Source: Burkholderia sp. HI2500 (GTDB lineage Bacteria > Pseudomonadota > Gammaproteobacteria > Burkholderiales > Burkholderiaceae). From it: a DNA stretch of 64,000 nt. Below the pieces are notes generated by a model, which was not told the origin of the DNA, ran no database searches, and saw nothing but the letters and a program-made list of their open reading frames with translations. The stretch is from contig NZ_NKFL01000006.1 of assembly GCF_002223055.1 (NCBI RefSeq), forward strand, positions 2,666,001 to 2,730,000, written 5' to 3'. A program made the position numbers and the translations under genes. Positions 47,537 to 56,152 of the stretch are shown here, in pieces; the stretch's first letter is position 1, and the number at the start of each line of letters is the position of its first letter.

Positions 47537-47989
47537 ATGTTGAAGAAGATCGCCTCCGCATTCATCGTCACCGCGGCCGCGGTGATTTCATTGCCGGCCG
47601 CGGCGGACAACTGGGACAACGCGCTCGGCGGTGCGCTGGGCGGTGTCGCCGGCGCAACCGTCGGCGACGCACTGGGCGGCCGCACCGGCGCGGTGGTGGG
47701 TGGCGCCATCGGCGGTGGCGCCGGCGGCGCGATCGCGGCGAACCGCGACGAGCGCGACGGCGCAATCATTGGCGGCGCACTCGGCGGCGGCGCGGGCACC
47801 GCGGCCGGCCATGCGATGGGCGGCCGCAACGGCGGGCTCCTCGGCGCGGCGCTCGGCGGTGGCGGCGGCGCGGCGTTGGGGGGCAACCTCAGCCGCAACG
47901 CGCGGGAGCGTGACGACGCGCGAGACCGCGACAACATGCGCAGGATGCGTCGCAACAAGCATCGCTACGACGACGCGTACTACGACTAA
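47537..47989 (+). CDS. Glycine-zipper exported protein
   Basis: A 150-residue protein. A signal peptide (LKKIASAFIVTAAAVISLPAAA) is followed by repeated glycine-zipper motifs (ALGGALGGVAGATVGDALGG; AIIGGALGGGAGTAAG) between residues 30 and 120. The C-terminus is highly charged, ending in KHRYDDAYYD. Glycine-zipper proteins insert in or associate with membranes. AAGGAAGAG precedes ATG 47537. The Gly-rich DNA is internally repetitive. Confidence 0.82.
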   Translation: MLKKIASAFIVTAAAVISLPAAADNWDNALGGALGGVAGATVGDALGGRTGAVVGGAIGGGAGGAIAANRDERDGAIIGGALGGGAGTAAGHAMGGRNGGLLGAALGGGGGAALGGNLSRNARERDDARDRDNMRRMRRNKHRYDDAYYD

Positions 47990-48278
47990 AGCGCTTACCG
48001 AACCGTTCATTGACGCCTGGCGAACGCGCATGCGATGAATTGAAATGCGCGTTCCGCCTGTCACGTCACACGGTGCAATTTCGCTGTCGGCGCGCCCGCC
48101 GAGTTCGCGCAGACCGCATCATCATTCATGTCGTGTCTTGCACGGGGGAGATGAGCATTGTGCAAGGGAACCGTTTGGTCGACGTGGCCGCACTTCGCGG
48201 TAACGGTGGGCTGTGCGGGATCTGTACTGTTGCCAACCGGGATACACATGTCCTGAAGCGTTAAGGCCGGTATCGCGC

Positions 48279-49244
48279 TCAATTGTCTCTACGGCGAGTG
48301 CGGTTAGTAATCGCACATTGCGGGCACCATGTTCCCGCACTGATATTGATCGGCCGAGACTCCCAGACGTGGCCGCGATGGCATTGCCAAGTCAATTTGG
48401 TCCGCCGCCCTTGATACTCCGTCGACAAACACAGTCCACCACGGGCGGCCGCAAGCGCTCGCATGTCATCAATTGTCTGACGCAATTTGAGGCCCGTACA
48501 TTGCCGACACCAGCGTCCGAGCCAAATCTGACTCGCTATTGCCACCCATTCGTGTCCCGCCGCGCAACGAAAAGGGTATTTTTCGGCTGAACCTACATAG
48601 GCATCTGCCAAACAAACGCCTCCCTTTTCCCGGGCGGCCGCCTGCAGACGTGCCAAGCCATTGGGATCAACCTGCCTGGAGGAGATCAATTTTGCGCAAC
48701 GACCACACCAGGTTCCCCGGAAGATATCGTTTGCCCTCGCCTCCCAACGATGCCCCTTTGCGCACTCGAATCGATATAGACGACTTTCGATCGTATAGTT
48801 TCCTGAAAGACATTTCCCGTCTCTCTCTTGTGCTTTCGCGTGAAGCCGGGCCAAACCATCCGCACAGCAGCTTCGCCGCGTCGCGTCACCATGCGCACAG
48901 CTCGGACACCAACGCCCCTCACTGATCTTCCTTCCCTCCACGCTCCACTCGTGCCCCGCTGCGCAACGAATTTGGTAACGCGCGAATAATCCAATGAATG
49001 GACCATTCAGAAGCGTCCCTCCTCGCTCTGCCAATTTCGCCAACCATCTATCACGAATATCTTCCTGCTGACAGGATATGCAGACCGGTGCACCGCCATT
49101 TCGATAGAGCAGGGTCAATGCCACGCGCTCGAAAACGTGCCCACGAGCGCAAGCGAACGGATGACGTGAATTGACACCCAGCCACTCGCTCGCCAAACAT
49201 TGCCAGCCATATTGGGCAACGCACTGTCGCAACCTCTCAAGCAT
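48279..49244 (-). CDS. Five-unit zinc-ribbon repeat protein
   Basis: A 321-residue protein made of five tandem units of roughly 64 residues. Each has a CxxGHxW-type half (FACARGHVF, IRCAAGHEW, FECAKGHRW, FRCAAGHEW, WQCHRGHVW) and, about 13 residues later, a Cys-x2-Cys knuckle (VCISC, WCPSC, WCGRC, WCRQC, WCPQC). Between units runs a helix such as LARLHAKAQERDGKCLS or MRALAAARGGLCLS. Each unit probably binds one zinc. I recall similar repeat proteins in Burkholderia and phage genomes without a known function. GC is lower than in the flanks. A nucleic-acid-binding role is a guess. Confidence 0.75.
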   Translation of the reverse strand: MLERLRQCVAQYGWQCLASEWLGVNSRHPFACARGHVFERVALTLLYRNGGAPVCISCQQEDIRDRWLAKLAERGGTLLNGPFIGLFARYQIRCAAGHEWSVEGRKISEGRWCPSCAHGDATRRSCCADGLARLHAKAQERDGKCLSGNYTIESRLYRFECAKGHRWEARANDIFRGTWCGRCAKLISSRQVDPNGLARLQAAAREKGGVCLADAYVGSAEKYPFRCAAGHEWVAIASQIWLGRWCRQCTGLKLRQTIDDMRALAAARGGLCLSTEYQGRRTKLTWQCHRGHVWESRPINISAGTWCPQCAITNRTRRRDN

Positions 49245-49337
49245 GCTCCCTCACTCCGCCGTCACATTCCCGCCAAAATCGACAATTCTCCATCGTTTCG
49301 CAATACTGATGATTTTCAAGAATCCAATTCAGACATC

Positions 49338-49360
49338 AAAAAAAAGCGCCCGAAGGCGCT
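49338..49360 (-). terminator. Rho-independent terminator of the porin gene at 49391
   Basis: AGCGCC-CGAA-GGCGCT is a perfect 6-bp stem with a tetraloop. On the minus strand it is followed by eight T. It lies about 30 bases after the porin stop. Confidence 0.9.
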
Positions 49361-49390
49361 TTTTCGGAACTGACTAGCCAGCCGTCACGC

Positions 49391-50515
49391 TTAGAAGCGG
49401 TGACGCAGGCCAACCGTTGCGGCGGTTTGGCTGACCTTCGAGCTCGGGAACGCGTTGATGTCGCCGTTGTAGATCGATGCGCCCAAACCGGCGCCCTTCG
49501 TACCACGCTGGTACACCGCCTGAGCGTAGACGTCCGTACGCTTCGACAGGAAGTAATCAGCTTGCACGCCGAACTGATTCCAGTGCGTGCCGTTGCCGTT
49601 CTGCTTCGCGTTCGTGTACGTATAGGCTGCGCCCAGGCCGAGGGCCGGCGTCAGGTTGTACTTCGCGTTGACTTCGTAGTTGTCCGCGCGCAGCGTACCC
49701 AGGCCGTTCGTCTGGTTGTCGAGACGCGATTGCGTCCATGCCGCGCCGACTTGAGCCGGACCGAATGCATAGGCCGCGGCAATACCATACGTACGCGTGC
49801 GGCCCTGAATGCCGAACGCGTTGCCGCTCGTGTCGACGGACGGGTTCACCGCGCCCGACGTGGACAGGCCAGCGTTGTTCGCTTGCGAGTACGCCGCACC
49901 CAGCTTCAGGCCTTCAAACTGGTACGACACGCCAGCGCTGTATGCACGGTTGTTCGCAAAGTTCGTGCTGTTCGAGAACGAGTACGTGCCGCCGAATTGC
50001 AGGCCGGCATAGTTCACGCTCGTGTACTTGATCGTGTTGTTCAGCGCGACGTCGCCGTTCGTGCTCAGGCGGTCATTGTTCAGCGGGTGCGCGAAGTACG
50101 TGCCGCCCCACGAGCCCGTTGCCGTCAGCGGCGCCAGGTAGTCTTGCGTCGCGTCGTATTGCTTACCCAGCGTGACGGTGCCGTACTGGCTCGACAGGCC
50201 GACGAATGCCTGGCGGTTGAACATGCCGCCGTTGCCGTTCGCGAACTTGCCGTTACCGATGTTGAAGCCGCTTTCCAACGTGAAGATCGCCTTCAGGCCA
50301 CCACCGAGATCTTCCGAGCCACGCAGGCCGAGACGGCTCTGGTCAATGCCCGAACCCATCGAGAAGCGCGACTTGCCTTGGCCCGATGCGGTCTGGACGT
50401 TGCTTTGGTAGGTGATGCCTGCGTCCAGCACGCCGTACAGCGTCACGCTGCTTTGCGCGTGAGCGACGGTAGCGAACGATGCCGCAGCTGCTGCAACGAT
50501 CAGGGTCTTGTTCAT
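49391..50515 (-). CDS. Gram-negative general porin (OpcP-like)
   Basis: A 374-residue outer-membrane porin. It has a signal peptide with cleavage at VAHAQ, mature start SSVTLYGVLDAGITYQSN, the block SRLGLRGSEDLGGGLKAIF and terminal VGLRHRF. It is closer to the main Burkholderia porins than the copy at 42284. Codon use is biased to frequent codons, consistent with strong expression. A clear terminator follows it. Confidence 0.93.
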   Translation of the reverse strand: MNKTLIVAAAAASFATVAHAQSSVTLYGVLDAGITYQSNVQTASGQGKSRFSMGSGIDQSRLGLRGSEDLGGGLKAIFTLESGFNIGNGKFANGNGGMFNRQAFVGLSSQYGTVTLGKQYDATQDYLAPLTATGSWGGTYFAHPLNNDRLSTNGDVALNNTIKYTSVNYAGLQFGGTYSFSNSTNFANNRAYSAGVSYQFEGLKLGAAYSQANNAGLSTSGAVNPSVDTSGNAFGIQGRTRTYGIAAAYAFGPAQVGAAWTQSRLDNQTNGLGTLRADNYEVNAKYNLTPALGLGAAYTYTNAKQNGNGTHWNQFGVQADYFLSKRTDVYAQAVYQRGTKGAGLGASIYNGDINAFPSSKVSQTAATVGLRHRF

Positions 50516-50997
50516 TCGTGGTGCTCCCTTCTAAAAAGAGGCAGGTCTCGCGACCTTGTTCATAAACGGTCTGCAACCGCCCGGGGACCTTGTTCTGTCG
50601 GTCATGCCCGGATAGATGCCCGTTTGGGGAATCGCGAGTGTAAGAGCAGTGAAAGCAACGAGCCCCACGAAGAAATAGAAATTGTGTATTTCTTTTCTCA
50701 CAACAGAAAACTCATACAAATACGCAAGCCGATGTTATTAAATGATTTTTTGCGTGCCGGCGTGAATATTCATACGGCATCTTTGCCGCGATTTTTCTTA
50801 TACGAAGGCCTTGACAGTAGTCAAAAAACTACGCCACACAATCTCAACAATTCTCGGGCGCACCGGGTCGCTTGTTCGCGCCCGGCTTGATCGGCTTCAT
50901 CCCGACGCGCTCACTCGGGAACGGTTGATTCATGCCTCGAGGGTCTGACGGCCTCAGTGGATGAGGAACGCGAGCGAGTGCCGAAAAACTCGACCCC
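50516..50997. other. Porin upstream region and island border
   Basis: The region holds the porin promoter area and AT-rich sequence (50690-50850). No open frame with domain content was found. It ends where the first copy of the ~150-bp repeat begins. Confidence 0.5.
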
Positions 50998-51150
50998 ACA
51001 TGTGGGCTCTCAGAAAAGGTGTCTTTGGCCCCCTAGACAGTTCAAGGACTTGGACATCTTTTCTGAGAAGACTGCCTGTCCTTCGTCTCAGAAAAGATGT
51101 CCGTGGCCCCGGATATTCTCGGAAAAGTTGTCTTTGAGAATGTTGCCCGC
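50998..51150 (+). repeat. Flanking repeat, copy 1 (left border of the biosynthetic cluster)
   Basis: This ~150-bp sequence recurs in the same orientation at 60730-60885. Shared blocks include ACATGTGGGCTC, CAAGGACTTGGACATCTTTT, GTCTCAGAAAAGATGTCC and GTCTTTGAGAATGT. Internally, GGACATCTTTTCTGAGA and TCTCAGAAAAGATGTCC form a 17-bp perfect inverted repeat. The multi-copy motif TCTCAGAAAAG(A/G)TGTC resembles transposon-end binding sites. It overlaps the 3' end of the gene at 51088. Confidence 0.85.
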
Positions 51151-51960
51151 CCCCGTCGGCGTATCCCGACAGGACTGGGCGTCGAATCGACGGCGCAAAT
51201 AGGTTGCACATTCGCGACCGAACCGCGCCCAGACTGCACGGTTCAACACACTATCCCGCACATACCACTCAGGATGCCACTGCACACCGAAGATCGGTGC
51301 CCTGATATGCGACACCGCCTCGATGGTGCCGTCGTCGGCATATGCATCGACACTCAATCCGTTCGCCAGGGCGGCAATGCCCTGCCCATGCAACGAGTTC
51401 ACATGAGCGCGCCGACAATCCGGCGACATTGTCCGAATCGCCTCGTCAAGCCAGCCGCCGCTCACCAACTCGACCGCATGAACGTCCCGATAGCGCTCCT
51501 CGAAAGCCAGAGTGCGATTCGCCCGGTGATCCCGTCTCCCTGGCTCGTCGTGAAGTGTCGCGCAAAGGGTGCCGCCCAACGCGACATTGATCTCTTGCAT
51601 GCCGCGGCATATCCCGAACACCGGGCGCCCCGATGCCATGGCCTCCCGGACGACACGAATCGCCATCCTGTCACGTGTCCTGTCGAGCGATCCGACGTGT
51701 GGTTGCGTGCCGCCGTAAAACGCAACGTCGACGTTGCTCGCGCCGCCCGGCAGCATGATTCCGTCGAGACGATCGAGCAGCGTGTCGAGACTTCGATCGG
51801 ATGCAATATCGTCCGTCGAACCGATCAGGAGCGGCAGTACCCCGCCAAACTCCGTCGCAGCCTGCAGATATCGGTCGAACACCGCCTGATGGGAAAGGCA
51901 CCCCCAACCCGGTATCTCGATATCCTCCGCCGAGCACAGCACGCCGACGACGGGTTTCAT
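51088..51960 (-). CDS. PuuD-like class I glutamine amidotransferase (gamma-glutamyl hydrolase, peptidase C26)
   Basis: A 290-residue protein. The nucleophile motif is FGICRGMQEINVALGGTL (Cys near 117), and the His-Glu of the triad is in GVQWHPEWY. The sequence PGGASNVDVAFYGG is typical of PuuD, which hydrolyses gamma-glutamyl-GABA. In this cluster it would release a product from a gamma-glutamyl conjugate (inference). The last ~27 residues (from about CRDTPTGAG onward) are encoded by the flanking repeat, so the natural C-terminus was replaced or extended. ATG 51960 begins the family-like MKPVVGVLCS. It is the last gene of the operon. Confidence 0.85.
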   Translation of the reverse strand: MKPVVGVLCSAEDIEIPGWGCLSHQAVFDRYLQAATEFGGVLPLLIGSTDDIASDRSLDTLLDRLDGIMLPGGASNVDVAFYGGTQPHVGSLDRTRDRMAIRVVREAMASGRPVFGICRGMQEINVALGGTLCATLHDEPGRRDHRANRTLAFEERYRDVHAVELVSGGWLDEAIRTMSPDCRRAHVNSLHGQGIAALANGLSVDAYADDGTIEAVSHIRAPIFGVQWHPEWYVRDSVLNRAVWARFGRECATYLRRRFDAQSCRDTPTGAGNILKDNFSENIRGHGHLF

Positions 51961-51988
51961 TTCCTGGAGTTGTCGCATCGCGGCCGAG

Positions 51989-52375
51989 TCATTGCGGAAA
52001 GGACTGGATGTTTTCTTCCCAGTTCTTCCCGTCAAACGGAACCACATCGAAAGCGTTGGCCCCTGCAAGATCCAGACAGCGCAGATTGACGCTGTAATCG
52101 CGGGGATGAGAACGCGGACGATAGAATGGCTTCACGCCGCAAACTCGGCAGAACGTGTGCTCCGCAATCCCCGTATTGAAGCGGTATCGCGTCAATTTCT
52201 CGCCACCCTCGAGCAACTCAAAATCGTCGTGCTCGACCGGAACGTGTAGGAAGCCCGATGCAAAACAGATCGAGCAATTGCAATCGATCACCTTGCGCGA
52301 CGCTGTCGATCGAATGCGAAAGCGTATCGCACCACAGTGGCAATTTCCGTAGATATATTGTGTTGCTTCCGTCAT
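51989..52375 (-). CDS. GFA-family (Mss4-like) zinc protein
   Basis: A 128-residue protein of the glutathione-dependent formaldehyde-activating enzyme family. Zinc ligands are seen in GNCHCGAIRF, DCNCSICFASG and HTFCRVCGVKPFYRP. The family was named for condensing formaldehyde with glutathione, though that activity is not general. Its presence next to a heme-oxygenase-like diiron enzyme gene is suggestive, because the related BesC releases formaldehyde. It lies between the C26 (28-base gap) and PLP (36-base gap) genes. Confidence 0.85.
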   Translation of the reverse strand: MTEATQYIYGNCHCGAIRFRIRSTASRKVIDCNCSICFASGFLHVPVEHDDFELLEGGEKLTRYRFNTGIAEHTFCRVCGVKPFYRPRSHPRDYSVNLRCLDLAGANAFDVVPFDGKNWEENIQSFPQ

Positions 52376-52411
52376 TGATCGCCCCTCGTTTCAGAAAATA
52401 CACACGGCCTT

Positions 52412-53566
52412 TCATCGGTGCCCTGCACGCAGCGCAACATCCAGATCCTGTCGAATCATGTCGGGATCTTCGAGCCCGATGCTCAACCGGATACCGATAC
52501 GCCTGGCATTGTCTCGAGACACCGTGGTCGGACAAGCGACGGACTCGTAACCGCCCCAGCCCCAGCCTCGCCCGATCAGCGAGAGACCGTCGATGGCATT
52601 TCTGACCGCCCCCTCGCCGCCATCCTTGAGTACGCATGCAAACACACCGCCCGCACCCGAATACTGTGTTCGCCATGCGGCGTGACCGCTATCGCCGACC
52701 AGCGGCGGGTAGTGAACGCTTTCGATCAGCGGATGATCCCGCAACCACGACGCTACATCGCACGCGGACTGAAAATGCCGATCCATCCGGACTGCCAGCG
52801 TCCGCAATCCTCGTAAAGCCAAATTCGCGTCGTCCGCACCGACGGCTTGCCCCGTCAAACGGCTTACGCTCTTCACGCGCTCGTACATGTCGAAGCTCGC
52901 AAACACCGCTGTGCCGACCATCGAATCGGCGTGCCCGCCGATGTACTTCGACATGCTGTGAATGACGATGCTCGCACCTTGATCGAGCGGATTGAAGAAA
53001 TACGGCGTGCCCCAGGTGTTGTCGACAACGACCGGAACGGGTCCGGCAATCTCGACGAGGTCTCGTAACACGCACATATCGAAATGCGACGACCCCGGCA
53101 GGTCGAGGTAAACCACACACGTCCGTTCATCGAGTTTCGCCGCCAGTTCAGCCGGATCGGCCAGCGAGAATTCGTCGATCGATACACCCTGTCGATGCAG
53201 CACCTCGTCGCAGAATTTACGTGCCGCCGGATACGACGAACGCGAGATCAATACCCGCCCCTCGGGAGCCGCCAGCGTCTGCAACACCGTCGCGATAGTG
53301 GCCAGTCCCGAACACATCACGAGCGCGGCAACGCCATGTTCGATTTCCGTCATCGCATCGCACAACGCATCCGTTGTCGGTGTCCCCCAGCGTCCGTAGT
53401 GATAAGGGGCCGCACCAGGTGCCATTTCGTCGAATGATTCAAAAAGGACTGTCGACCCTCGATATACGGGCGGATTGACGAAGCCGAAATGTGCGGCAGG
53501 CGCGCGGCTCACTGTGGTCAGGGCAGTGCCCGTCGCGCCCTTCCCCGTGACAGGCTCGCGATTCAT
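52412..53566 (-). CDS. Cys/Met-metabolism-type PLP enzyme (cystathionine gamma-synthase/beta-lyase fold)
   Basis: A 384-residue fold-type I PLP enzyme. The PLP Lys is in IHSMSKYIGGHAD (about residue 205). Supporting blocks are NPPVYRGSTVLF, YGRWGTPTTDALCDAM, VVVDNTWGTPYFFNP and IRLSIGLEDPDMIRQDL. MetC-like members catalyse beta- or gamma-elimination or replacement on amino acids. In the bes pathway an enzyme of this superfamily (BesB) performs gamma-elimination to build an alkyne. Its start overlaps the end of the exporter gene by 4 bases. Confidence 0.88.
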   Translation of the reverse strand: MNREPVTGKGATGTALTTVSRAPAAHFGFVNPPVYRGSTVLFESFDEMAPGAAPYHYGRWGTPTTDALCDAMTEIEHGVAALVMCSGLATIATVLQTLAAPEGRVLISRSSYPAARKFCDEVLHRQGVSIDEFSLADPAELAAKLDERTCVVYLDLPGSSHFDMCVLRDLVEIAGPVPVVVDNTWGTPYFFNPLDQGASIVIHSMSKYIGGHADSMVGTAVFASFDMYERVKSVSRLTGQAVGADDANLALRGLRTLAVRMDRHFQSACDVASWLRDHPLIESVHYPPLVGDSGHAAWRTQYSGAGGVFACVLKDGGEGAVRNAIDGLSLIGRGWGWGGYESVACPTTVSRDNARRIGIRLSIGLEDPDMIRQDLDVALRAGHR

Positions 53567-54774
53567 TTATGCCATCTCCAGAATGCAAGTAGACCCATCA
53601 GGGAGATGCCCATGAACGCGACCCACCCCAGGGTATGCACGGTCCAGCTTGCCGCGGCGCTGCCGATGAAGTTGCCGAGCATCCCGCCGATCGCCCACGA
53701 GATCGCCGATGCGCCAAAATAGCTGCCGGCGTTGCCATCGGTCGTCAGATCGGCGAGCGCGATATTCGATGCAGGAAGAATCAGGCTTTCACCAAACGTG
53801 AAGACGACCGCGACGGCAATCAGAATGACCAGCGACGCACCAGCGCTCCAGCCGTGATCGAACAGCAGTGTGGCAATCGCGAAGCAGCAACACATCGCGG
53901 CGTGCCCGATGGTCATCATGGATCGCCAGGTCGTGCGCTGAAACCAGCCCATGCCAAACGAAGCTGTAGCAATGCCAACCAGCGCATTCGTTATGTAGAA
54001 TGGCCTGACGCCGTTATAGCCGCTCGAGCCGTTCGAAAACGTCAGCGGGATGAAGACGTAGATCTGCGTATACACCGTCCAGAACGGAACGAGCGCCCAG
54101 CACAGTCGGCGGAACCGTCTGTCTCCAAACGCGATCATCAAACCACGCAGCGGATGTACCGCAGCTGCGTTGCTCGCTCTCCGTCCTGAGATCCAGGGCG
54201 CCACGAGCGCAAGCACGGCGAAAATCATGCCGCTTACCAGAAACGGTAACGTCCGGTCCGTGTTCGGCACGACGATCAGCACCGCCGGACCGATCAGCGC
54301 GCCGAGATTGAGCGCCAGGTTATTCAGCGCGAACACCTTTGGACGTACCGCGGCATCGAGCGAACCGAAGATCGAATACGCGGTCGTTTCGTAAAGCGCA
54401 GCGCCGAGCCCGGACAAGAATGCCCACATCAGCAGTCCGGCAAACGACGGCGTAAGCGCCAGTCCGACAAATCCCGCGGCGCGGCAGATCAGACCAAGTG
54501 TTGCCAGCACGCGGCTGCTGAAGCGATCCGTCGACGCACCCAGCACCAGCGGCAACAACCGGCTCGCCAGCAAATTCACCGTCAGTACGCTGGCAACGCT
54601 GCCCGCGTCCAGATGACGCTCCAGGTCAAGGAACGCAGCGAGCAGCGGAAGCGACCCGAACACAGACAAATTCACGAGGAACTGAAAACTCAGCAGGATC
54701 CGCGTCGAAACCGGCACACCGTCGGCCATGCCGCTGAACCATGCCGAGGGCCGTGTGAACTTGATTGCATCCAT
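53563..54774 (-). CDS. MFS transporter, probable product exporter
   Basis: A 403-residue protein with about twelve membrane segments. Recognisable parts are FLVNLSVFGSLPLLAAFL, LGASTDRFSSRVLATLGL (loop 2-3 motif) and ALNNLALNLGALIGPAVL, a pattern common in drug-efflux MFS proteins. It sits inside the biosynthetic operon, overlapping the PLP gene by 4 bases and 4 bases from the ATP-grasp gene, so it probably exports the product. ATG 54774 is chosen because GGGGTGAAAC precedes it. A relic of a homologous C-terminus is at 39142. Confidence 0.87.
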   Translation of the reverse strand: MDAIKFTRPSAWFSGMADGVPVSTRILLSFQFLVNLSVFGSLPLLAAFLDLERHLDAGSVASVLTVNLLASRLLPLVLGASTDRFSSRVLATLGLICRAAGFVGLALTPSFAGLLMWAFLSGLGAALYETTAYSIFGSLDAAVRPKVFALNNLALNLGALIGPAVLIVVPNTDRTLPFLVSGMIFAVLALVAPWISGRRASNAAAVHPLRGLMIAFGDRRFRRLCWALVPFWTVYTQIYVFIPLTFSNGSSGYNGVRPFYITNALVGIATASFGMGWFQRTTWRSMMTIGHAAMCCCFAIATLLFDHGWSAGASLVILIAVAVVFTFGESLILPASNIALADLTTDGNAGSYFGASAISWAIGGMLGNFIGSAAASWTVHTLGWVAFMGISLMGLLAFWRWHK

Positions 54775-54778
54775 CGTT

Positions 54779-56152
54779 TCACCCCGGTACAGCGACTGAT
54801 TCTTGAGCCATCTCGAATTCGCGCTGGAACGTGCGCTCGAGCGCAAGCGCACCTGACAAATTGCGCGCATATACCATGTATTCGATCGTGCCTGTACCCG
54901 CCATATCTTCCGTAAGGACGACGACACCGGCTTCGTCGCGCTGCTGCGTCAGTCGATGCGAGACAGTCAGCGCAGCACGCAGGTCGCGAGCGGGCACCCT
55001 GTTGCGCGTCACGACGGCGTGCGTGGACAGGTAGTCCGGCCCCACCAGTTCGCACAGGATCGCGTCAAGATGGCTGCAACCGCCGATACGCCCGTTGATC
55101 TCGGTAAAGACGACTTCGCCGTCGTCGGTCACGATGGCGTCGAAATTTGCGCGCCCGACGAATCCGAGGCGCTGGGAGATCGACGCAAGCACGTCGCCTT
55201 GCGCCAGAAATGTGTCGATCACGCCCGGAGACAACTGGCTGGGGATTTGAAATCCGGTCCACATGATCATGCCATTGCCCCGCTTGTCGCCCGAAGCGTC
55301 CATCCGCAGGTCGCCATAGCTCACAAGCCGAATCGCGTCCGCACCAATCTCATATTCCGCATACAGGACATCCGAACCTTCGTGGAACCGTTCGACGACC
55401 ACCTGGCAGTTGCCCGCCGTGTCGGTCTGTCTCGACCACAAGTCACGGGCGAATACGGTATCGACGTCCGACAGGTGCGTCAGCGCATACACCTTGCGGA
55501 CACCGGGATAACTGGTGCGACGCTCGAGTGTGACTGCGATGTTTCCGTCACCGCCGGCATTGACATCCTGCTTGACAATCACGCTCGCATACTTCGCAAG
55601 CATGTCACGCAGCGTCAGGTAGAACTCACCGAACGACCGGCAGACTCGCCCGTCCGCACATCCGACCCGACCCGACGCGAGCGCTCGAAATACGGCCTTT
55701 CGGTTCAAAAGTTCAGCACCGGCCTGTTCCATGAAGTGCGATCCATTCGACACGGGCTGCGCGATGTCGAGCTGATCGCAAAGCAACCCGACCGATGACG
55801 TATGAAAGTACGGGTAAACCGTCCACCCTGCGCCACCGACGCGAAGGCCACGCAATGCAGCGAGCGTCGCTTCATCGAGCAGGCGGTCGGAAGTCAATAC
55901 CACCGGATCGGAGATATCGGAAGACGGTGACACGATCTGCGTAGTGGAAAGACTACGCCTCATCACAGCCGATACGTACTCGATCATGGGGACCGATACC
56001 GGCGACGGCAGAATCGCCACGTCGTCGCTTGCCATCTGCCATACGAGGCGCCTTGCCGCAATCGCTGACACCTGACGAAGCGGAAGCGATGCACGCTTCG
56101 TATCCCCGATCATTGCCTCGTTATCGACGTTGCCTACAATGAGTTTAGCCAT
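54779..56152 (-). CDS. ATP-grasp peptide ligase (PGM1-like, with pre-ATP-grasp domain)
   Basis: A 457-residue protein. The N-terminus (KLIVGNVDNEAMIGD) resembles the pre-ATP-grasp domain of PGM1-type ligases. The ATP-grasp region includes IVKQDVNAGGDGNIAVTLE (lid and Lys), FDAIVTDDGEVVFTEINGRIGG (metal-binding Glu/Asn; core VFTEINGRIGG) and a C-terminal extension. Enzymes of this kind join amino acids through amide bonds at the cost of ATP. In this context it may form a dipeptide or gamma-glutamyl conjugate. It overlaps the desaturase gene by 8 bases. Confidence 0.87.
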   Translation of the reverse strand: MAKLIVGNVDNEAMIGDTKRASLPLRQVSAIAARRLVWQMASDDVAILPSPVSVPMIEYVSAVMRRSLSTTQIVSPSSDISDPVVLTSDRLLDEATLAALRGLRVGGAGWTVYPYFHTSSVGLLCDQLDIAQPVSNGSHFMEQAGAELLNRKAVFRALASGRVGCADGRVCRSFGEFYLTLRDMLAKYASVIVKQDVNAGGDGNIAVTLERRTSYPGVRKVYALTHLSDVDTVFARDLWSRQTDTAGNCQVVVERFHEGSDVLYAEYEIGADAIRLVSYGDLRMDASGDKRGNGMIMWTGFQIPSQLSPGVIDTFLAQGDVLASISQRLGFVGRANFDAIVTDDGEVVFTEINGRIGGCSHLDAILCELVGPDYLSTHAVVTRNRVPARDLRAALTVSHRLTQQRDEAGVVVLTEDMAGTGTIEYMVYARNLSGALALERTFQREFEMAQESVAVPG

